A stretch of 64,000 bases of DNA from G963701675 sp963701675 (GCA_963701675.1 OY969623.1:2914001-2978000), one strand, 5' to 3'; numbered from the stretch's first letter, positions 1 through 10,035 are shown. Numbers and translations are program-made. Notes: generated by a model not told the origin, from the sequence alone.

Positions 1-109
1 CAAGGCATACGCCGAGCTTGGCGCCCAAGCCCGGGAGGCCGTCGAGGGGTATTGCCGTGAAGTCCGCGACGGAGCTTTCCCGGCGGACGCACACGGATTT
101 CGCTAATCG

Positions 110-1465
110 TTACGGCCAAATGCCACGTGCAAGCGCGACGGTGGCCACACGTTCGATGGCGACGATAAACGCCGCGGTTCGGAGGTCCACGGGACCGCTA
201 CTCGCTCGCTTCTTTCCCGTTGATTTCTTGGTTCTGCCGTCCGTTTTCTCCGGATGGTTGATCTCCGTCTGTGTGGCGATCACCGTGTCGGTCGCCCGCT
301 CCATTTTGGTCTGAAGCTTGTGGTTGACTGCCTCTTCGTCCCACTGTTCGTTTTCGTTGTTCTGCACCCACTCGAAGTAACTAACACACACACCACCGGA
401 GTTGGCGAGGATGTCGGGCAACACAGGTATTCCGCGCTCGAATAGGATGCGGTCCGCTGCTGGCGTGGTGGGGCCGTTGGCCGCTTCCGCAATCAGCCGG
501 GCTTTGACTTGGGAAGCGTTACCCCCATGAATCTGATTCTCGAGGGCCGCGGGAATCAGCACGTCGCATGGCAGCGTCAGAAGTTCTTCAGTGGATAACG
601 GCTTGCTACCGGGCGATTTCTCGACTGAGCCGGTCTCCGCCTTGTGCGAGAACAAGGCATCAAGGTCGAGTCCTTTGTCGTTGTGCGCACCGCCGCGCGA
701 GTCGTTGACGGCGATGATTTTCGATCCGGCTGCGTGAAACAACTGCGCGGCAATGGCACCGGCGTTGCCGAATCCTTGAATCGCCACACGAGCGCCCGCC
801 AGTTTGTCGAGTCCGGGAACGATGCCGCGTGACAGCGCGTGCCGCACGGCGAACAGACAGCCGCGCGCCGTCGCCTCGTTTCTCCCGAGCGACCCGCCGA
901 TGTCGAGAGGTTTCCCCGTCACGACACCGAGGTTATTTCGGCCCGGGTGCATCATGGCGTAGGTATCGTAAATCCAAGCCATGGTCTTGCTATCGGTGTA
1001 GACGTCGGGCGCCGGAATATCCGTATATGGGCCGATCAAATCTCCTAGTGCAGTGGCGTAGCGCCGGGTGATGTGCCGCAATTCCCCCTCGCTAAGCTCC
1101 TTGGGATTGCACGCTACGCCGCCCTTAGCCCCGCCGAACGGCACGTCAATCACGGCGCATTTCCAACTCATCCACGATGCCAGGGCACGCACCTCATCCA
1201 CCGTGACCGCCGGATGGTAACGAATACCGCCCTTTCCCGGTCCGCGCACCATGCTGTGCAGCACCCGATGGCCGGTAAACATTCGCACGGAGCCGTCGTC
1301 CATTACGACGGGAAACTCGACAGTAACCGTGCGGACGGGCCGCTTCATGAATTCGATGAGGCCCGCTTTCAAATCGGGCAAGTACCCCACGGCGCGGTCG
1401 AACTGTTGCCCGGCAATGTGATACGGATTCAGATCTTCGTGCTGCTCGGCGGTACGGTTCTGCAT
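110..1465 (-). CDS. gdhA: Glu/Leu/Phe/Val dehydrogenase (NAD(P)-dependent glutamate dehydrogenase)
   Basis: A 451-residue cytoplasmic enzyme that would catalyse reversible oxidative deamination of glutamate (or a branched-chain amino acid) to the 2-oxo acid and ammonia. The N-terminal substrate domain has GPGKGGIRYHP (about 75-85) and the catalytic lysine in PFGGAKGG (K114), followed by PAPD (151-154). The C-terminal Rossmann domain has the dinucleotide fingerprint GFGNAG (231-236). Length is normal for the short hexameric class. A Lys/Arg-rich insertion near residues 410-430, before the last helix, is unlike most family members. Glutamate versus leucine specificity cannot be settled by eye. 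It stands alone, divergent from the following gene. Confidence 0.9.
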   Translation of the reverse strand: MQNRTAEQHEDLNPYHIAGQQFDRAVGYLPDLKAGLIEFMKRPVRTVTVEFPVVMDDGSVRMFTGHRVLHSMVRGPGKGGIRYHPAVTVDEVRALASWMSWKCAVIDVPFGGAKGGVACNPKELSEGELRHITRRYATALGDLIGPYTDIPAPDVYTDSKTMAWIYDTYAMMHPGRNNLGVVTGKPLDIGGSLGRNEATARGCLFAVRHALSRGIVPGLDKLAGARVAIQGFGNAGAIAAQLFHAAGSKIIAVNDSRGGAHNDKGLDLDALFSHKAETGSVEKSPGSKPLSTEELLTLPCDVLIPAALENQIHGGNASQVKARLIAEAANGPTTPAADRILFERGIPVLPDILANSGGVCVSYFEWVQNNENEQWDEEAVNHKLQTKMERATDTVIATQTEINHPEKTDGRTKKSTGKKRASSGPVDLRTAAFIVAIERVATVALARGIWP

Positions 1466-1630
1466 ACAACGGCCCTTTCACGGTAGGATGAAACAGGATA
1501 CGTCAATCGCGGCGGAACCTCGTCGGACATTTGGCGGTACATAAGCTGAAGCGAATTCGTTGTATTGAGGATGCAAAAGAATCGCGCGCATTGCAAGTTT
1601 TTTATCATTTGGGGATTGAACGGACATCTC

Positions 1631-2932
1631 ATGAAACGGGCACTTGCAGCCTATACGGCACTGGTAGCGATCATGGGAACGCAGGGCGCCGATTGGCCCG
1701 GCTTCCTCGGGCCCAGAGGCGATGGCACGTCAGCGGAAACGGGAATCATCGCACCGTGGCCAAAGGACGGCTTGCGTATCGTGTGGCACAAGACGGTGGG
1801 CATGGGCTACGGCATGCCGTCGATAGCCAATGGACGCTTGTTCCTTTTCGATCGCCATGGCAATCAAGCGCGACTCACGTGCATGGATGCCAAGACGGGC
1901 AAGGAACTTTGGCGTTTCGAGTACCCGACGCGCTACACCGATGCGTTCGGTTACAACAACGGCCCGCGTGCCTGCCCGGTGATCGATGGCGACCGGGTTT
2001 ACTTGCATGGCGCCGAAGGAATGCTGCATTGTATCGGATGCGGCGATGGAAAAGAGATTTGGAAGGTCGATACCCGCGCTGACTTTGGTGTCCTGCAAAA
2101 CTTCTTCGGCGTTTCCAGCGTTCCCGTCGTCGAAAACGATCTGTTGATCGTGCACGTCGGTGGTTGTCAGCCTCCGGGACCGGAGACGACTTTCGCAGAC
2201 ATCAAAGGCAATGGCAGCGGCGTTGTTGCCTTCGATAAGAAGACTGGAAAGGTCCGTTACAAACTCACCGACGAGCTGGCGAGTTACGCCGCGCCCGTAC
2301 TTGCTACCATTGATGGCCGGCGCTGGTGTTTCGTGTTCGCGCGCGGCGGATTGATCGGGTTCGACCCGGCGAATGGAAAAGTCGATTTCCATTTTCTGTG
2401 GCGCTCTGAAGACCTGGAAAGTGTGAACGCCTGCAACCCGGTTGTCATCGGTGATCGAGTTTTCATTTCCGAATGTTACGGTCCAGGTTCGGCGCTTCTC
2501 AAGGTTCGGCCCGGTGGCTACGACTTGGTTTGGTCCGACGAAAAGAAACGCCGTCGCGACAAGAGCTTGCAATGCCACTGGAGCACGCCCATCCATCACA
2601 GCGGCTATGTCTATGGTTGCAGCGGCCGCAACACCGGCGAAGCGGAATTGCGCTGCGTCGAGCTGGCGACCGGAAAAGTCATGTGGAGCAAGCCGCGCCT
2701 GACGCGAACCTCGCTCTTGATGGTTGACGGCCACTTCGTGTGTTTAGGTGAGGACGGCGAACTGCGATTGTTGAAGGTGACTCCGGGAAAATACGAGGAG
2801 GTTTCCCGGATGGAACTGAAGGAGCCGCCGCTCGAATACCCATGTTGGGCGGCGCCTATACTCTCGAACGGATTACTTTACCTTCGAAGTGAAAAACACC
2901 TGGTGTGCCTTGAATTGATCCACCAGCGGTAA
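1631..2932 (+). CDS. Secreted PQQ-type beta-propeller protein
   Basis: A 433-residue protein starting with a signal peptide (MKRALAAYTALVAIMGTQGA). I place the start at this ATG, not at an upstream in-frame codon, because the signal peptide begins here. The mature protein opens with WPGFLGPRGDG, typical of planctomycete PQQ_2/BamB-like propellers, and has blade motifs such as FDKKTGKVRYKL, FDPANGKVDFHF and CVELATGKVMWSK. These domains act as scaffolds or quinoprotein-like folds in the periplasm. No enzyme partner is adjacent and the PQQ ligand residues cannot be confirmed, so the function is unknown. It diverges from the dehydrogenase gene. Confidence 0.8.
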   Translation: MKRALAAYTALVAIMGTQGADWPGFLGPRGDGTSAETGIIAPWPKDGLRIVWHKTVGMGYGMPSIANGRLFLFDRHGNQARLTCMDAKTGKELWRFEYPTRYTDAFGYNNGPRACPVIDGDRVYLHGAEGMLHCIGCGDGKEIWKVDTRADFGVLQNFFGVSSVPVVENDLLIVHVGGCQPPGPETTFADIKGNGSGVVAFDKKTGKVRYKLTDELASYAAPVLATIDGRRWCFVFARGGLIGFDPANGKVDFHFLWRSEDLESVNACNPVVIGDRVFISECYGPGSALLKVRPGGYDLVWSDEKKRRRDKSLQCHWSTPIHHSGYVYGCSGRNTGEAELRCVELATGKVMWSKPRLTRTSLLMVDGHFVCLGEDGELRLLKVTPGKYEEVSRMELKEPPLEYPCWAAPILSNGLLYLRSEKHLVCLELIHQR

Positions 2933-2960
2933 CGTTAGCGAGGGATTGAATACTCGTCGC

Positions 2961-4253
2961 TTATGCTTCCGGCTCGGAAGGAATTACTACTCCCGAAACT
3001 TCGCCGAAACCTACACGATAACCGTCACCCTGACACCAACCTGTCATTCCTACGTGATCACCGTCTTGCAAGAAAGTCCGCGTCTCGTCGTTGGGAAATG
3101 CAACTGGTTTCGTGCCGCGCCATGCCAACTCCAACATGCTCCCGTACGAGTCGGGCGTCGGTCCGCTTATAGTTCCGGTCGCCAACAAGTCGCCGGTCCG
3201 CATGTTGCATCCATTAACGGTGTGATGGGCCAACTGTTGAAGTACGTTCCAGTACAAATACTTCGCATTCGATCGGCAGAGGCAATGCGGGCGTTCCATT
3301 TTCTGGCCTCGCAAATACACCTCTAACTGAATGTCATACGCCCAATTGCCTGGACTCCGCAAGTACGGAAGCGGCGGCGGATCTTGCGCGGGCCCATTTG
3401 TGCGGAACGGCGCCAACGCGTCCATCGTGACCACCCACGGGGAAATGGACGTGAGAAAATTCTTGGCAAGGAACGGTCCGAGCGGCACATACTCCCAGGC
3501 CTGGACGTCGCGGGCGCTCCAGTCGTTGACCAACACCATTCCAAAAAGATGATCGGCCGCATTCTCGATCGGAATGGGGCGACCCAAACGGTTTCCCGTG
3601 CCCACGAATGCTCCCATCTCTAACTCAAAATCAAGAGACTTGCTCGGGCCGAAAATCGGCGTCGGGGAATCGGCAGGTTTCGTTTGGCCTAACGGTCGCC
3701 GGAGATGAGCGCCGCTGGCAACGATGGAACTGGCGCGACCGTGATACGCCACCGGAAGGTGGAGCCAATTGGGTTGAAGTGCATTGTCGGCGCCGCGCAG
3801 CATCGTACCGACGTTGGTAGCATGCTCCCGCGAGGAATAGAAATCGGTGTAATTACCGATCTCCACGGGCAGCAACATCTCGACAACGGGAGGAGCATTC
3901 TCAATCAGTGCGCGTGACCGCACGGTCTTGTTGTCCCGCAACGTCGCCACGTCGGCACGCAATAGATGGCTGATGGTTGCGCGGACTTCGCTCCAAGCCG
4001 GCCGTCCTAGCGCCATGAAGGCGTTGAGCGAATCACGGTTGAATAGTTCCTTACCTCGCAGCGAAGTGTGCTCAAAGAAACCTTCCGCTTCCAGTACCGA
4101 AAGGTCCAGGACAAAGTCGCCGATGGCAACGCCGACCGCCGGTGAACCACCGTCTCGGAGAAAGACGCCGTAAGGGAGATTCTGAATGGGAAAATGCGAC
4201 TCCGGCGCCACCGGTACGAAGGAACGGAGGGCTGGGTCAGTAGTTGGGTTCAT
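2961..4253 (-). CDS. fahA: Fumarylacetoacetase
   Basis: A 430-residue enzyme for the last step of tyrosine/homogentisate breakdown: 4-fumarylacetoacetate plus water gives fumarate and acetoacetate. The SH3-like N-terminal domain is followed by the FAH fold. Expected metal and catalytic residues are visible: D137 and H144 in YTDFYSSREHATNVG, E210 and E212 in FELEMGAF, and D244 in VNDWSARDVQAWE. Length equals that of eukaryotic-type FAH. It begins 8 nt after the stop of the preceding minus-strand gene, so the two are probably cotranscribed and the unknown partner may act in aromatic catabolism. Confidence 0.93.
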   Translation of the reverse strand: MNPTTDPALRSFVPVAPESHFPIQNLPYGVFLRDGGSPAVGVAIGDFVLDLSVLEAEGFFEHTSLRGKELFNRDSLNAFMALGRPAWSEVRATISHLLRADVATLRDNKTVRSRALIENAPPVVEMLLPVEIGNYTDFYSSREHATNVGTMLRGADNALQPNWLHLPVAYHGRASSIVASGAHLRRPLGQTKPADSPTPIFGPSKSLDFELEMGAFVGTGNRLGRPIPIENAADHLFGMVLVNDWSARDVQAWEYVPLGPFLAKNFLTSISPWVVTMDALAPFRTNGPAQDPPPLPYLRSPGNWAYDIQLEVYLRGQKMERPHCLCRSNAKYLYWNVLQQLAHHTVNGCNMRTGDLLATGTISGPTPDSYGSMLELAWRGTKPVAFPNDETRTFLQDGDHVGMTGWCQGDGYRVGFGEVSGVVIPSEPEA

Positions 4254-4261
4254 TCATGCTC

Positions 4262-5224
4262 TCAAGGAAAGGACCGCAACAAGCCCATCGCCCGGAGGCC
4301 GTCGAGCGGCTCGTCGAAACTGCAACTTCCAAAGGAGATGACCGCGTTCTCGCGTGCGGATTCAATCTCTGCGACGCTCGCTCGGTAATCGCACCAGTAA
4401 AGGCCGTCGTCGTCGAACATGAAATTGGTCTGGTCGTCGTCGGCGACAATCTCGCGTATTTGACTCTCGGTCAAGTTCTGTGTCGCCGCGAGAACGCCGG
4501 CCACGAAAAGATTCAGGAATCCATGCGTGTGACTGCCGATCGACCCGTCAAACCGTCGAGCGGGGTGATGCAACCCGGCGGTGAACTTCAACTTTACCTT
4601 TTCGTCACGACAAGCGGTAATGGCCGCCGTCACCATTTCCAACGACGGATAAGACACGGCGTCTCGGCCGCCGCACCGAAGTTTCAGACCCGCCGGGAGG
4701 CATCGAGACTGTGGGGTTTCCCCAACACAATTGCGATTGTGCGTGGCGATATTCTTCACGGCCGCGACAAGCGCCGCCTCGTTTTGCGGCGTGATCTCAA
4801 AAAACGGGACGAACGAAGGCGGACCGATCTTGTCGACTTGCCGAGGAATCGCATCAATCGCTGAAGGCCCTGGGATGCGAACCTCATAAACGTCGACGGT
4901 CACGTTGTCGCCGTGGCAACGACGAAATGCCTCGATGTCCAGCAGATCGCGCTGAACATTGTCGGCGAACGCAGTATCGGAATCGCCGCCACGCCCAAGC
5001 ATCGCGAAGGGAAACGGCGGCTCGTCACAAAACAGTTCACCGTAAGGCGCCAGGTCAATCAACTGGGCTGCCGGAAAAATGAAACGACCGAGCATCCATC
5101 CATTTGCATCGTTCCGGTAGCGTGCGTAATTGCGGATTGCCTCGTCAAGCGGCAAGTTCGCGGGCGGAAACATCCCCGCGTAGTCGATCATTCTCTCCAT
5201 CAATGCCCGGAAACCGCGTGACAT
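4262..5224 (-). CDS. Conserved hypothetical protein in operon with fahA
   Basis: A 320-residue cytoplasmic protein with no signal peptide or membrane segment that I can assign to no named family. It opens with MERMIDYAGMFPPANLPLDEAI, contains a central acidic region, KLRCGG, LKFTAGLHHP, and SHTHGFLNLFVAG followed by an Asp-rich stretch (ADDDQTNFMFDDDG). The conserved-looking KLKFTAGLHHP and HTHGFLN segments suggest an active site, perhaps in a TIM-barrel-like fold, but that is inference. It lies 8 nt upstream of fumarylacetoacetase on the same strand, so a role linked to tyrosine or phenylacetate degradation is the best guess. Confidence 0.65.
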   Translation of the reverse strand: MSRGFRALMERMIDYAGMFPPANLPLDEAIRNYARYRNDANGWMLGRFIFPAAQLIDLAPYGELFCDEPPFPFAMLGRGGDSDTAFADNVQRDLLDIEAFRRCHGDNVTVDVYEVRIPGPSAIDAIPRQVDKIGPPSFVPFFEITPQNEAALVAAVKNIATHNRNCVGETPQSRCLPAGLKLRCGGRDAVSYPSLEMVTAAITACRDEKVKLKFTAGLHHPARRFDGSIGSHTHGFLNLFVAGVLAATQNLTESQIREIVADDDQTNFMFDDDGLYWCDYRASVAEIESARENAVISFGSCSFDEPLDGLRAMGLLRSFP

Positions 5225-5272
5225 GTTTTGCTCCGATGCCTAACGACCGAAGTCACTATTCTATGACAGAAA

Positions 5273-5331
5273 GGCGAGCCGGGAGCGTCAGCCGACCGGA
5301 GGTCTCCAGTCGCTAACGCTCCCGGCTCGCC
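5273..5331. repeat. Palindromic element overlapping the 3' end of the BNR gene
   Basis: A perfect 16-bp inverted repeat (5273-5288 with 5316-5331, arm GGCGAGCCGGGAGCGT) encloses a second weaker palindrome around GACCGGAGGTCTCCAGTC. The stop codon and last five codons of the BNR gene lie inside the right arm. There is no U-tract, so it is more like a dispersed palindromic element than a simple terminator, though it could also stabilise the mRNA end. Confidence 0.7.
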
Positions 5332-6908
5332 GGATGTACCAATTGTGAAACATCTATCGTACGGTGCGAAACATTCACTGACTGGATCAAGCCGGCATAT
5401 TGAATCACGCCATTAACGCGCACCTCAAGGAAATTGGGATTCGCGGTGGTCCTACGAAGGACGATGCGATCGTCGGTGGGCCCTATATCATCGCCGTTGA
5501 CGACGAGCTTGTTGGCCCCAGTCGTGCTCACGAAGGCGGCCTTGGCGGTATAGGATTCCAGATCAGCCGTGTAGGTGCCCGGCGAAGCGCCACGGTTGTC
5601 CGACCAGAAGCCGTGCATCGTGCCGTTGTGCACATCGAAACCGGTGTAGTCCAGGAACTCACCGCCGTAGTTGGCCAGGAGGGCCTTCGAGCGCTGCGTG
5701 GCAATATCGACCTTGCTCGGGAACGTCAGGCCTCCGTCGAAGCTGCTAGCGACGCGCGTCGTCGATGAGGCGGTATCGGCGTTGCCGTCATTGGTCTTGT
5801 AGAGAACATTGACGCTGCCTGAGGACTGATCGACGGCAACCCATGGGTGAAACTCACTTGTCGGCAGATTGTCGACGTTTCCGGCCGCTCCTGTGTTGGT
5901 CCAGGTGGTGCCCTGGTCGTCCGAATAACTGAGGTACACGTCGATATTCGAACCGGCGACGCGATCGTTGAATGCAACATAAACGCGACCATGATTTGGT
6001 CCGCCCGTGCGGTCCACATCAATGGTCGGATTGTTGTAAATGCCGCGTCGAGACTGCGGCGGGATGGAAAACTGCGTCAAATGCCCGGTCAAGACCCGCA
6101 CGGTCTTGATCGAGTTCCAGCCGGCCGGGCCCCACAGGCCGTCGGGGTCGGTGCGCATCTTAATTCGGCCGTCGGTGATGTTCTGCCAGGCGACGTAGAG
6201 TTCGCCATTGGGACCAGCGACGGGGCCGGCATAAAACCCAGTGCCGCCGGTCATAACCGCCGGCGTCCACGTGTTGCCGCCGTCTTTCGAACCGACCACG
6301 CCAATGTCAGCATTGCTCTGGTCCCAGGTGATGTAGATGGCTGGATCACTCGAGCCCGGCCCGGACGGCCCGGTGCCCAAATACGGCTTATCGACAAAGC
6401 TCGATGAATGAGCGAGCCGAAAGTCGCTGGTCGGGAACGTGACGCCACCGTCCGTGCTTTTGCCGACAACGAGTTTGTACGAGCCAGGGACCGAGGCGCA
6501 ATAGCCGATAAACAGATTCCCTTTGGAATCGAACATGACCGTTGGATCGAAACGGAAGTCGGAATTCAGGCCGTCTTGAGCGTCGCTAATGACATTACGC
6601 GTCCAGCTCGCTCCGCCGTCCAAGCTGTAAAAGACCTGTATAGTGTTGAAGTTACTGTTGTAATCATGGCTAAACCCAACCACGTTGAGCGGATTGGTGG
6701 GGTTGATCGCCACGGTCATCTCGCTCTCTCCGGTCGCCGCGCTATTGCTAACATTGACGTCGGCATACGGAACCAGAGTCTGCGGCCCGCTCAGAAGGAG
6801 CTTTGCCGACAACAGCCGGCGGTCTTCGAGCGCCTCAATGGCGAGCGGCCGACTTTGGTTAGACCGATGTATCTTGTTATTTCCAGACCTTCGTGACGCT
6901 AGCTTCAT
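5313..6908 (-). CDS. BNR-repeat (sialidase-fold) surface protein with LEPR-type N-terminus
   Basis: A 531-residue protein. The start is chosen at the ATG preceded by AGGAG at ideal spacing; further upstream in-frame codons lack one. The N-terminus is basic, then IEALEDRRLLSAK, a variant of the planctomycete LEPR signature for surface proteins. The body has repeated Asp-box-like motifs (SLDGGASWT, STDGGVTFP, SKDGGNTWT, SDDQGTTWT, SFDGGLTFP), which form a six-bladed sialidase-like propeller. Catalytic Arg-triad residues of true sialidases are not evident, so it is probably non-enzymatic or of unknown specificity. The final residues ASRER and the stop are encoded by a palindromic repeat, so the original C-terminus may be lost. 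Confidence 0.8.
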   Translation of the reverse strand: MKLASRRSGNNKIHRSNQSRPLAIEALEDRRLLSAKLLLSGPQTLVPYADVNVSNSAATGESEMTVAINPTNPLNVVGFSHDYNSNFNTIQVFYSLDGGASWTRNVISDAQDGLNSDFRFDPTVMFDSKGNLFIGYCASVPGSYKLVVGKSTDGGVTFPTSDFRLAHSSSFVDKPYLGTGPSGPGSSDPAIYITWDQSNADIGVVGSKDGGNTWTPAVMTGGTGFYAGPVAGPNGELYVAWQNITDGRIKMRTDPDGLWGPAGWNSIKTVRVLTGHLTQFSIPPQSRRGIYNNPTIDVDRTGGPNHGRVYVAFNDRVAGSNIDVYLSYSDDQGTTWTNTGAAGNVDNLPTSEFHPWVAVDQSSGSVNVLYKTNDGNADTASSTTRVASSFDGGLTFPSKVDIATQRSKALLANYGGEFLDYTGFDVHNGTMHGFWSDNRGASPGTYTADLESYTAKAAFVSTTGANKLVVNGDDIGPTDDRIVLRRTTANPNFLEVRVNGVIQYAGLIQSVNVSHRTIDVSQLVHPASRER

Positions 6909-7167
6909 AATAAAACTCCTCTTGATCCTCTTGATTGATGCTGCCTGCCGGGCCGAGACCAAATAAGCCGTATCTCGTAGTTTGATGGCAACGGACATTG
7001 GATTCAACAAAATGACAGGAAAAAAAATCGAGTCTACTGGCTCACCTACTTTTGCACGCGTGCGCCGTGAAAGGTGTTGTTGTACAGGACCGCCAGGCGC
7101 CTGCAGGCGGTGGGGGTGGGCGGATGCCTCCGCCTGCCACACAACGTCCGTTTGGAGCGGGGTCGCT

Positions 7168-7197
7168 ACTTCGCTTTTCGGTGATTCTGCGAAGCGC
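7168..7197. repeat. 30-bp repeat, copy A (inverted with respect to copy B at 9972-10001)
   Basis: Contains the stem CTTCGC...GCGAAG around TTTTCGGTGATTCT. The reverse complement matches the sequence at 9972-10001 in 29 of 30 bases. It lies just beyond the stop of the HEAT-repeat gene; the partner lies upstream of that gene, so the two flank it in opposite orientation. Confidence 0.75.
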
Positions 7198-7220
7198 GAC
7201 CGGGTATCCCGTGGATTGAC

Positions 7221-9690
7221 TCACGGCTTCGGTCCCTGGCGCCCTTCGATCGCGCGGACCGCTTCGGCGCTAGACACACCGAGTGGGCCGCCCGCCGCGG
7301 CCAATTCCTTCAACCGCGGTAGGGCCGCCTTCGCGGCCGGGCCGATCCGGGCCAGCGCCCGCAGGGCGCCCGCGCGGTGTTCGGAGTCATCGGGGTCGAA
7401 GGCGAAACGGGAGGAGGGTGGCTTATCCAACATCCCCCGAAGCCGTGGCACCGCGTCTGCCGCCTTCGGACCCAGCAATTCAAGTCCATCGAGTACATGC
7501 GGCAGCACAGGATACGACTCTTCCGGATCGTAGACATCTCGCCAAGCGAGCATCAGGAGTCGGAAGGAAGCCTCGCTGCCTTCTCCTGCGGCCAGTAGGG
7601 CAGTGGTCGCGTGGACGCGCACGATCGCATCGTCATCCAGCAGCGCCTCGCGCAGGGCGGGGACCGCCGGCTTCGCCGCGAGGCCGAGATGTGCTAGGGC
7701 CCAGGCTGCGGCAGAGCGCCGGTCGGCCCTACCCGGGCGGCCGTCTTTCGGGTCGCGCAGCAGGCGTGTCAGGGCGTCAAGTACCTCGCTCGAGCCTACC
7801 CCAATGTGCCCGAGCGCCCAAAGAGCTTCACGGTGGCCGGGGACCTCCGGGTCATTCATCACCTGCAGCAGCACCGGCACAGCGTCCTTACCGGCCGGGC
7901 CGATCGCCTGCAAAGCACGGAAGGCGGCGCGGCGCGTCGACTCCGAGGTGTGTTGCTCGACGCAACGCAGGATCTCCGGCACAGCCCCCTTCGCGGCGGG
8001 ACCGAGTTGCTCGAGAATGCTTAGGAGGTACTCGGGCGGCGGCTGGTTGGCAGCGCGCAGCTGAGTGCCCACCTTAATGACGATTTCGTCCGCGGCATGC
8101 CGCATCGCGCCAAGCACCATCACGGCGTGCGCGCGGTGATTCTCGTCGACAAGCGCCTCCAGCAGCGCCGACACCGCCTCGCGGGGAACTTGCACCCCTC
8201 TGGGCAGCCCCGGGGAAGCGTGAAGCTGGCCCCGTCCCATCGGTGTGCCGCCGCAAGCGAGAATCTCCACAGCCGGCCCGCGGCACCCCGGGTCGGCAAC
8301 ATTCTTCAGCGCCGCAACCAGCGCCTGCAGCGGCCTGGCTGGGTCGTCGCCGGTGCGAAGCAGGGCCCCGGCCGCCTGCACGGCGATCGGCGTGGGCGGC
8401 CCGTCGAGCAGCTTCCGCAACGCCGGGATCACGTCCGTCGCCTGAGGCCCCATACGCCCCACTGCGATGACAGCTTGAAATTGGGTAGCGTCGTTCTTCA
8501 GCGCCTCCAGCAGCGCGGGCACTGCCTTTGGGCCGATGCGGGCCAGTGCCTCGGCGGCCACGAAGTTCAAGTCGTAGCCCGCCAGTGTGCCGTCGCTGAG
8601 CTGCCTGAGCGCCGGATCGGCGAGACCGTCGATCAGCACAGGGATGGCTGGCTCGGCCGCCGGCCCCTGCGAGGCAAGAATCATTGCGGCCATGCAGCGG
8701 CTGACTCCATCGGGATCCCGGAGAAGGCGGATCAGTTCCGTGACTACGTTTGGCCCGAGTCCCGGTTGAAAGAGCAAGACACGGAGGCGCCAACGGCGCA
8801 CCTCTGGGTCGAGGCCCGGTCCGGTGATCGTTTCGAGAAGCAGCTTCTGCCCCTTCGCCCCGTTGGCAATGCAGGCCTCGGCGAAGGGGCCGAAATCGAC
8901 CGCGCGCCGCAAGACGGCGTCCCGTAGGTCAGGAAGGGCGGGAGCCGCGTGCGGCCCCAGCAGGGCGAGTGCGCGGGCGGCGGCGTCCCGTTCGCCCACC
9001 GACTGCTGCGTCATCCCTTTGGCGTTGACCATCCCCTGCAAGGTGGGCAGGGCGGCGTCGGCGACGTCGTTCAGTGCCTTCGGGTCGATCCGCCGCACCG
9101 CGCCGATGGCGGCTTCGCAGACGCTGGTGGGGCGGTCGGCGCGCCAGGTGCGGCCGCCATCGTTAGCCCCGTCTTTCGCCGCGGCCGTCAAGGCCGGCAG
9201 CGCCTCCCGGGCGAGCGGCCCGAGCCGGCCGAGCGTCATCGCCGCCCGAATGCGCAGCTGGTACCACGGTGCGTTGCGCACGCAGTCGGCCAGTGCAGGA
9301 ACAGCGAGCGTCGCCTCCGGCCCGAGCCGGAGCAGGGCGTTGACCGCCCTCCACTGGAGCTCGCGGCTATGGTCCTTCAGCGCGTCCGCCAGCACGGGCA
9401 CCGCCTTCGGCCCGATGCGCACCAGCGTGTTAAAGACGTCGTGGCGAAGAACCTCCTCCGATGCGAGCATGGCTTGCTTCAGTTCCGCAAGGGCGGGTGC
9501 GGCCTCCGGCCCGAGCCAACCGAGCTTCAGCACAGCGACGTGGCGAGTGCGGAGGTCGGTGGAATGAAGGTCACTTCCGCCAGGCATCGGACTGGTCCTT
9601 GGTGAGGCGCTGATCCCGGATTGGAGACGACAGACTTCCAAGAAGCACCGCGGTCAGAAAACTGACGAGCACAGAATGACGAGGGGTCAT
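7221..9690 (-). CDS. Secreted HEAT-repeat protein, frameshifted after the signal peptide
   Basis: About 822 residues if one extra base is skipped. The first 39 codons start at an ATG preceded by GGAG seven bases upstream and encode a signal peptide (core VLVSFLTAVLLGSL), ending in TGA at 9573-9571. The remaining 783 codons are in the +1 frame and resume directly with DLHSTDLRTRHVAVLKLGWLG, the usual opening of planctomycete HEAT proteins. The rest is a solenoid of some 20 HEAT/PBS-like units with the recurring core LGPxAxxAVPAL. The role is presumably protein-protein interaction outside the cytoplasm. Junction context is AAG UGA C. An internal start in the second frame would give a leaderless protein, which I consider less likely. 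Confidence 0.75.
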
Positions 9691-9971
9691 GATGTATCTC
9701 CACAGCACCGGATCAATTGCCGAACTTGCGCGTGTCACCAGCTATTAACCTGGAACCACGTCCTCCTAAGTCTAACTTGCTAATCGGGTTCTTCGGCTAT
9801 TTGAGCATTATCGCGCGCCCCATATGGGGCTCACCGCAGCTTCACGATGGATCGTTGTCGTCGAACTTTGCTGCGCTGACAATTCGGATGGAACTCGTTC
9901 CTGGTGATCTCAAAAACGTTCGTGACAATGCAGCGGACGCCCCGATCGCGGTTTTCCGCAGGTTCGAGATG

Positions 9972-10001
9972 GCGCTTCGCAGAATCACCGAAATGCGAAG
10001 T
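9972..10001. repeat. 30-bp repeat, copy B
   Basis: Matches the reverse complement of 7168-7197 in 29 of 30 bases; internal stem CTTCGC/GCGAAG. It lies upstream of the HEAT-repeat gene. Confidence 0.75.
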
Positions 10002-10035
10002 TGAGCGCACCCTGGTTCCACGGAATTCCTCAGTC

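Noticed and set aside
40..110. A gene at the extreme left end on the plus strand
   Set aside because: The frame there lies opposite the dehydrogenase and has no ribosome site or domain.
1730..2734. 334-codon minus-strand frame opposite the beta-propeller gene
   Set aside because: The plus-strand frame has a signal peptide and propeller repeats; the opposite one has nothing.
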